Source of the DNA: Mitsuaria sp. 7
GTDB taxonomy: Bacteria; Pseudomonadota; Gammaproteobacteria; Burkholderiales; Burkholderiaceae_C
Direction: 5' to 3'
DNA: 64,000 nucleotides
NCBI RefSeq assembly: GCF_001653795.1
Contig: NZ_CP011514.1
Coordinates: 1,114,163-1,178,162, forward strand
Part shown: piece after piece, positions 59,562 through 64,000 of the stretch
Position numbering within the stretch: the first letter of the stretch is position 1
Layout: each line of letters opens with the position of its first letter
Program-made: the position numbers and the translations under genes
Notes under the pieces: model-generated
The model's database searches: none
What the model was told of the DNA's origin: nothing
What the model saw: the letters and a program-made list of their open reading frames with translations, nothing else

Positions 59562-61652
59562 TCAGAGCTTGTAGTCCAGCGACACGCCGTAGTTGCGCGG
59601 TGCGCCGTAGATGGCGCCGTAGGCCAGGCCGCCGATGTACTTCTTGTCGAAGAGGTTGTTGACGTTGGCACGCAGCGTGGCGGCCTTGGACAGCTCGTAG
59701 GACGCGAAGGCGTTGGCCACGACGTAGGCGCCTTGCGTGGCGCTGCCGATCTTGCTCACCGCGGACTGCCAGCGGCCGCCCAGGCCGACACGCAGCGCCG
59801 GCAGCATAGTCACGCGGGTGTCCGCGCGGAAGTTCACCGTGTGGCGCGGCACCCATTCGTAGATGTCGTTGCCGTCCGGGCCGGTCAGGATCAGTCGGGT
59901 GTAGCCCAGGGTGAGCTTGGTGTCCTTGCCGACGCGTCCGGTGGCTTCCACTTCCCAGCCTTTGGACTTCACGTCCTTGGGCTCGTACCAGCTCTGTCCG
60001 TTGTTGGCGCCGCCGACGAACGTGCCGCCGAAGGTCGCGAGCCCCTCCTGCTTGGCCGTGAACACCGCCGCCGTCGTCAGCAGGGCCTTGTCCAGCCATT
60101 CCGCCTTGACGCCGGCCTCGGCGTTGACGCCCTTCATCGGCGCGAGCTGGTCGCCGCGGATGTCCGACTGCTCCTGCGCCTGGAAGATGTCCGAATAGGA
60201 CACGTAGGTCATCAGGTCCGGCGTGATGTCGTAGGTGACGCCGACGTAGGGGCTGACCTTCTGCGTCTTCGGGTCCAGCAGCTGTCCGCTGCTGCCGTAG
60301 CGCGAGCCCCCCTCGCGGACGAGACGCGCGGCGTTCACGCCGAGCACCGTCTTCAGCGCGTCGGTCAGCGACAGGCGCGTCGCGCCGTAGAGGCGGGTCA
60401 GCGTCTGCCCGCCGCTGGTGGCCGGGGCGCGGGCGCCCCAGGCGGGTTCCGGGTACACGTCGCCGCCGTAGGGGAAGGCGGGCAGCGGCAGGAAGTTGTT
60501 GCTGAGCGCCGTGTAGGTGTCGGTCTCGTTCGTGGACTTGGAGCGGCTGGCGCCGAACTGCACCGTGTGCGCGCGGCCGAAGGCGTTGAACTGGCCCGTG
60601 ACGTTGCCGTCCAGGATGCGGTCGTCCGTGCTGCCCTGGCTGCGATACGGCCAGCCGATCAGGCCGGTGTCGTCGGCGTTCAGCACGCCGGTCTGCGAGT
60701 AGGCATACAGCAGCCGCGTCGCCTCGTTGCTGTGGCGGTAGTTGTAGGTGAGCTTGGCTTCCCAGTCCTTGCCCAGCTGATGCGTGTACTCGGCGAAGGC
60801 GTTGTAGGACTTGGTGTTCCAGTAGGTCCACTTCTGCGAGGTCGACGAGCCCACCGGGAACTCCGCCTGCGAGCCGTCCGAGCGCAGCAGCGTCAGCGAG
60901 CCCCACATCGGCGAGTCCTGCTTCGCGTCCACGGCGGTGATGCCCACGGTCAGCACGCCGTTCGTGCCGATCTGGCCGTCGACGACGCCGTAGACCGAGG
61001 TGCGCTTGTCCTTGAGGTCGCGCAGGTAGGAATCCTTGTCCTCGGTCGCCACGACGAAGCGGCCGGCCCACGAGCCGTCTTCCGTCAGCACCTTGTTGTA
61101 GTCCAGCGCCGCGCGCTTCTTGCCGTAGGAGCCGAAGCTGACGTTGAACTCGCCGCTGTCCTCGTTCTTCGGGCGCTTGCGGATGTAGTTGATCGTGCCC
61201 GAGGAGTTGCCCACGCCGGTCAGCAGGCCGTTGGCGCCGCGGATCAGCTCGATGCGCTCGAACAGGAAGGTGTCCTCCTTGCCGACCACCGTGCCCCAGG
61301 AGTTCGTCATCCCCAGGCCGTCGACCTGGGTCAGCTGGATCTCGAAGCCGCGGGCGTTGAAGGTCGCCCGGTTGGTCTCGTACTGCTCGACGTTGATGCC
61401 GGTGGCCAGCGCCAGCGCGTCGTTGCTGCCGGTCACGCCGAAGTTGGCCATGTCTTCCTGGTCGATCGAGCTGATCGTCTGCGGCGTGTCCTTGATGTCC
61501 ATCGGCAGGCCGGTCGCGCCCTTGGAGACGCGGTTCGCGCGCTTGCCGGTCACGACGATCTTGTCGAGCGTCGCGTCCTGGGCGTAGGCCAGGTCGCCGA
61601 TCGCGAGGGACGCCGCCAGGGCGCACGCGGTCATCAGGAATTGCTGCTTCAT
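59562..61652 (-). CDS. TonB-dependent siderophore receptor
   Basis: 696-aa outer-membrane receptor. A signal peptide ends near AYAQDA (residues 1-24), then TonB-box-like DKIVVTG. The plug has DIKDTPQTISSIDQEDM and RGANGLLTGVGNSSGTINY, typical of ferric-siderophore receptors, and the barrel ends SLDYKL. The start at 61652 is the MKQQF methionine; the frame is open much further upstream without signal-like sequence. A Fur-box-like sequence lies about 55-70 bp upstream and a terminator downstream, so it is a single-gene iron-regulated unit. Confidence 0.95.
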   Translation of the reverse strand: MKQQFLMTACALAASLAIGDLAYAQDATLDKIVVTGKRANRVSKGATGLPMDIKDTPQTISSIDQEDMANFGVTGSNDALALATGINVEQYETNRATFNARGFEIQLTQVDGLGMTNSWGTVVGKEDTFLFERIELIRGANGLLTGVGNSSGTINYIRKRPKNEDSGEFNVSFGSYGKKRAALDYNKVLTEDGSWAGRFVVATEDKDSYLRDLKDKRTSVYGVVDGQIGTNGVLTVGITAVDAKQDSPMWGSLTLLRSDGSQAEFPVGSSTSQKWTYWNTKSYNAFAEYTHQLGKDWEAKLTYNYRHSNEATRLLYAYSQTGVLNADDTGLIGWPYRSQGSTDDRILDGNVTGQFNAFGRAHTVQFGASRSKSTNETDTYTALSNNFLPLPAFPYGGDVYPEPAWGARAPATSGGQTLTRLYGATRLSLTDALKTVLGVNAARLVREGGSRYGSSGQLLDPKTQKVSPYVGVTYDITPDLMTYVSYSDIFQAQEQSDIRGDQLAPMKGVNAEAGVKAEWLDKALLTTAAVFTAKQEGLATFGGTFVGGANNGQSWYEPKDVKSKGWEVEATGRVGKDTKLTLGYTRLILTGPDGNDIYEWVPRHTVNFRADTRVTMLPALRVGLGGRWQSAVSKIGSATQGAYVVANAFASYELSKAATLRANVNNLFDKKYIGGLAYGAIYGAPRNYGVSLDYKL

Positions 61653-61704
61653 CGAGGTGTCCGGAAGAGGTAGGAGGTGACTTTCGGCCGGGACTCTAAC
61701 GCAG

Positions 61705-61723
61705 GTGAGAGTGATTCGCATTA
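61705..61723 (-). promoter_or_regulatory. Fur box upstream of siderophore receptor
   Basis: On the minus strand the sequence reads TAATGCGAATCACTCTCAC, close to the Fur boxes of proteobacteria of the form AATGCGAATCATTCTCATT. It precedes the receptor start by about 55 bp. Binding is inferred. Confidence 0.65.
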
Positions 61724-61758
61724 AGAGAAATGACAAAAACGAGTCACGTCGTATCGCG

Positions 61759-61888
61759 CGTGGTAGCGATACCACGGTGCCGCCGTGGGCGCGGCCCAAG
61801 CGGCGGGCTGGACTTGGGGCAGGTCTTGAACAGGTCTTGAATCGGAGCCACGCGTGAGCGCGTGGGGCCAGGTCTTGCTCAACTGCAA
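61759..61888. repeat. Cluster of palindromes and CAGGTCTTG repeats
   Basis: CGTGGTA-GCGA-TACCACG (61759-61776) overlaps CCACGG/CCGTGG (61772-61788). After it come three CAGGTCTTG copies within about 60 bp, two adjacent and one after a CCACGCG/CGCGTGG hairpin. The region sits upstream of the YafY-type regulator and beyond the receptor promoter. Function unknown. Confidence 0.5.
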
Positions 61889-61944
61889 GTGGCGCGAAAG
61901 CACCTATCCTCCCGCCAATCTCCCCGACCCCCTGGAGGACTGAG

Positions 61945-62643
61945 TTGTCCCGTTCCGCCCGCCTGCTCGACCTGATCCAGACCTTGCGCCGCCACCGTCG
62001 CCCCGTCACCGGCGAGGCACTCGCGACCGCGTTGGACATCAGCCTGCGCACGCTCTACCGCGACATCGCGACCCTGCAATCGCAAGGCGCGCGCATCGAC
62101 GGCGCGCCCGGCCTGGGTTATGTGCTGCGCGAAGGTTTCGTCCTGCCGCCGCTGATGTTCTCCGTCGACGAGGTCGAGGCGCTCGTGCTCGGCTCGCGCT
62201 GGGTGGCGGGTCGCAACGATGCGCGATTGAGCATCGCGGCGCGCGACGCGTTGGCCAAGATCGCGGCCGTGCTGCCGCCGGCCATGCGCCATGAGTTGGA
62301 CAACACCTCGCTGCTCCCCGGTCCCTCGGATCCGCCGGACGTCGACCGCGACGTCCTGTCGCTGATCCGCCGCGCGATACGCCACGAGCACAAGCTGCGC
62401 ATCGCCTATCGCGACCTCAAGGGCAAGGACAGCGAGCGCACGGTCTGGCCCTTCGCGCTGGGCTATTTCGACCGGGTGCAGGTGCTCGTGGCCTGGTGTG
62501 AGCTGCGCGAGGAGATCCGCAGCTTCCGCACCGATCGCGTCACCGATCCCCTGCTGATCGAAGAGCGTTATCCCGAGCGCAAGGCCGCCTTGCTGAAGGC
62601 CTGGCGGGAACGCGAGGGCATCGCTGCTGCTGACGGAAATTGA
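61945..62643 (+). CDS. YafY-type HTH/WYL transcriptional regulator
   Basis: 232-aa regulator. The N-terminal HTH_11 reads VTGEALATALDISLRTLYRDI, and a WYL-like domain covers about residues 135-200 with HKLRIAYRDLKGKDSERTVW. The start codon is TTG at 61945 with GGAGGA 5 nt upstream. It is followed by VOC and EVE genes on the same strand (48 bp gap, then ATGA overlap). Confidence 0.88.
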   Translation: MSRSARLLDLIQTLRRHRRPVTGEALATALDISLRTLYRDIATLQSQGARIDGAPGLGYVLREGFVLPPLMFSVDEVEALVLGSRWVAGRNDARLSIAARDALAKIAAVLPPAMRHELDNTSLLPGPSDPPDVDRDVLSLIRRAIRHEHKLRIAYRDLKGKDSERTVWPFALGYFDRVQVLVAWCELREEIRSFRTDRVTDPLLIEERYPERKAALLKAWREREGIAAADGN

Positions 62644-62691
62644 CAGACCGGGTTCCTAGCATCCGCTGCATCAACCAGCCAGGAACCTGTC

Positions 62692-63063
62692 ATGAGCCAT
62701 CCCAATTTCATCCTCCTGTACGTCGCCAGCCCGGCCGAGAGCAGCGCGTTCTACACGCGCCTGCTCGGCAAGCCGCCCGTCGAGAACTCGCCCACCTTCG
62801 CGATGTTCGCGTTGGACTCCGGCGTGATGCTGGGCCTGTGGGCCTCGGCGGGCGTCGAGCCCGCGGCCACTCCCGCAGGCGGCAGCGAACTGGCCTTCGC
62901 GGTCCAGGACGCGGCCGCGGTCGACGCGCAATTCGAAGCATGGAAGACCTTCGGGCTTCCCATCCTGCAGACGCCGACTGAGATGGACTTCGGCTACACC
63001 TTCACGGCGACCGATCCCGATGGACACCGCCTGCGCGTGTTCTCGCCGGGAGCGCGGGGATGA
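62692..63063 (+). CDS. VOC/glyoxalase family protein (PhnB-like)
   Basis: 123-aa vicinal-oxygen-chelate fold protein. Opens [22 protein letters not shown], and ends with the metal-site region [14 protein letters not shown]. Members are dioxygenases, isomerases or resistance proteins; the metal ligands are only partly clear here. It overlaps the EVE gene by ATGA. Confidence 0.86.
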   Translation: MSHPNFILLYVASPAESSAFYTRLLGKPPVENSPTFAMFALDSGVMLGLWASAGVEPAATPAGGSELAFAVQDAAAVDAQFEAWKTFGLPILQTPTEMDFGYTFTATDPDGHRLRVFSPGARG

Positions 63064-63515
63064 GCGCGCTGTTCGACGAGGCAGTCGTCCGGCAGCCGCG
63101 CTCGTGGATCGCCGTCGCTTCGGCGGAGCACGTCCGCCGCGGCCGGGCCGAGGGCTTCATGCAGGTCTGCCACGGCAAGGTCGCGCCGCTGCGCCGGGTG
63201 CGGCCGGGCGACCGGGTGGCCTACTACTCGCCTGCCACGCAGATGGGCGGCAAGGACCGTCTCCAATGCTTCACCGCGCTCGGCACGGTGCGCGACGGCG
63301 ACGCCTACGAGGTCGACATGGGCGGCGGCTTCCGCCCGTTCCGGCGCGATGTCGATTGGCAGGCGTCCGTCCGCGAGGCGCCGATCCAGCCGCTGCTGGA
63401 TCGCCTCGCGTTCACGGCCGGGAAGTCGAACTGGGGCTACGCCTTCCGCTTCGGACTGATCGAGATCGACGCTGACGACATGGGCCTGATCGCCGCCGAG
63501 ATGGCGGCGAGGTGA
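63060..63515 (+). CDS. EVE domain protein (PUA-like)
   Basis: 151-aa single EVE domain: [20 protein letters not shown] at the start and [20 protein letters not shown] after it. EVE domains recognise modified bases in DNA or RNA and often accompany restriction or toxin systems. Here the neighbours are a VOC protein and a YafY regulator, so a role in handling modified nucleic acid is open. Start fixed by the ATGA overlap. Confidence 0.88.
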   Translation: MSALFDEAVVRQPRSWIAVASAEHVRRGRAEGFMQVCHGKVAPLRRVRPGDRVAYYSPATQMGGKDRLQCFTALGTVRDGDAYEVDMGGGFRPFRRDVDWQASVREAPIQPLLDRLAFTAGKSNWGYAFRFGLIEIDADDMGLIAAEMAAR

Positions 63516-63572
63516 GCACCGGACTGACGACGGTGGGGAGCCTCGCCGAGTCCCTGAGGAGCCCGGCTTCCC

Positions 63573-64000
63573 TCAACCGTCGCGCCCGATGCTCAGCGCC
63601 TGGTCGCCCATCCGGTCCGCCTCCGACTCCAGCCCGACGTCGTCGTTGATGTCGACGCCCTGCATCTGCATCGTCGGCTGCACGCGCCCCTCGCGCTGCT
63701 GCACGACGTGCCAGGCCTCATGCGGGAGGTGCTGCTCCTGACCCGGGCCGAGGTGGATGTCGTTCCCCTGCGCGTAGGCGAGCGCATTCAGCTGCGCCGG
63801 CTGCGAGGAGTTCCGATGCACCCGCACGTCCGACAGGTCCGCGCCGGACAGCGACTCCAGTCCCGACTTCAGGCCGTCCGGCATGCCCGTCCGGTTCTCC
63901 TGACGCTGCACCGGCGCGGCCTTGGCCTGCGCGGTGCCGAGCTCGTCCTCATCGAGCTCGTCGGTCGCGCGCTGCGCCACCTTCGCCTGTGCCGTGCCCA
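63573..64000 (-). CDS. DUF4157 (eCIS-core) protein, partial at window edge
   Basis: Frame continues past the right edge, so the 5' end is missing. The visible part has the DUF4157 core with the metalloprotease-like motif PHEAWHVVQQREGRV and before it LSDVRVHRNSSQPAQLNALAY. Upstream residues contain a GTAQAK repeat. A GTG at 63980 could start a shorter protein but the same frame stays open. DUF4157 proteins are commonly linked to extracellular contractile injection systems as cargo or toxins. Neighbours beyond 64000 are not visible. Confidence 0.85.
   Translation of the reverse strand, partial: GTAQAKVAQRATDELDEDELGTAQAKAAPVQRQENRTGMPDGLKSGLESLSGADLSDVRVHRNSSQPAQLNALAYAQGNDIHLGPGQEQHLPHEAWHVVQQREGRVQPTMQMQGVDINDDVGLESEADRMGDQALSIGRDG

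Noticed and set aside
1..64000. tRNA, rRNA, transposase or phage genes
   Set aside because: I looked for them and saw no cloverleaf-like tRNA, rRNA segment, transposase motif or phage structural gene.

Overview
The window is about 64 kb of very GC-rich bacterial chromosome. Genes are tightly packed, ATGA start/stop overlaps are common, and long antisense open frames with no homology are frequent. Five TonB-dependent receptors, a Streptomyces-like GH46 chitosanase, a double-GH18 chitinase and a dispersed palindromic repeat suggest a Gram-negative betaproteobacterium of the Burkholderiales, perhaps near Roseateles/Mitsuaria. That placement is inferred from gene content, not measured. No tRNA, rRNA, CRISPR array, transposase or phage was seen.

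Layout. (1) 0.4-9.5 kb: a tight five-gene run with a TonB receptor, prolyl-oligopeptidase, MFS carrier, S12 D-aminopeptidase-like hydrolase and MlrC-like M81 metallopeptidase. It resembles the microcystin-degrading mlr set without MlrA and is my best candidate for an undescribed peptide-catabolic system. (2) 9.6-18.1 kb: two convergent, overlapping AraC regulators, a DUF4331-TPR protein, a hybrid histidine kinase and a Fur-box siderophore receptor. (3) 18.4-21.2 kb: sulfur genes (cysteine-dioxygenase-like enzyme, SsuD-like monooxygenase, SsuA-like binding protein). (4) 21.2-29.6 kb: regulators paired with dehydrogenases or an exporter (AraC/SDR, LysR/SDR, TetR with NTF2-like protein and DHA2 exporter) and an Asp/Glu racemase.

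(5) 29.7-41.4 kb: two divergent TonB receptors. The second heads a run with a TPR protein and a dipeptide-type ABC importer in which the binding protein is fused to the first permease and the two ATPases are fused together; a dispersed repeat is translated as the ATPase linker. (6) 41.6-50.1 kb: two lipoproteins, an IclR-controlled nitrilase/dehydratase pair, an NmrA-like protein, small hypothetical genes and an alpha/beta hydrolase. (7) 50.2-57.2 kb: secreted polysaccharide-active proteins (chitosanase, double chitinase, fascin-like/beta-helix protein). (8) 57.3-64 kb: MarR with a divergent FAD monooxygenase, a Fur-box siderophore receptor, a YafY-type regulator with VOC and EVE proteins, and an edge-truncated DUF4157 (eCIS-core) protein.

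Taken together this looks like an accessory scavenging region: outer-membrane receptors feed peptide and siderophore uptake, secreted enzymes attack chitin and chitosan, and most small operons carry their own regulator with recognisable operator-like repeats.
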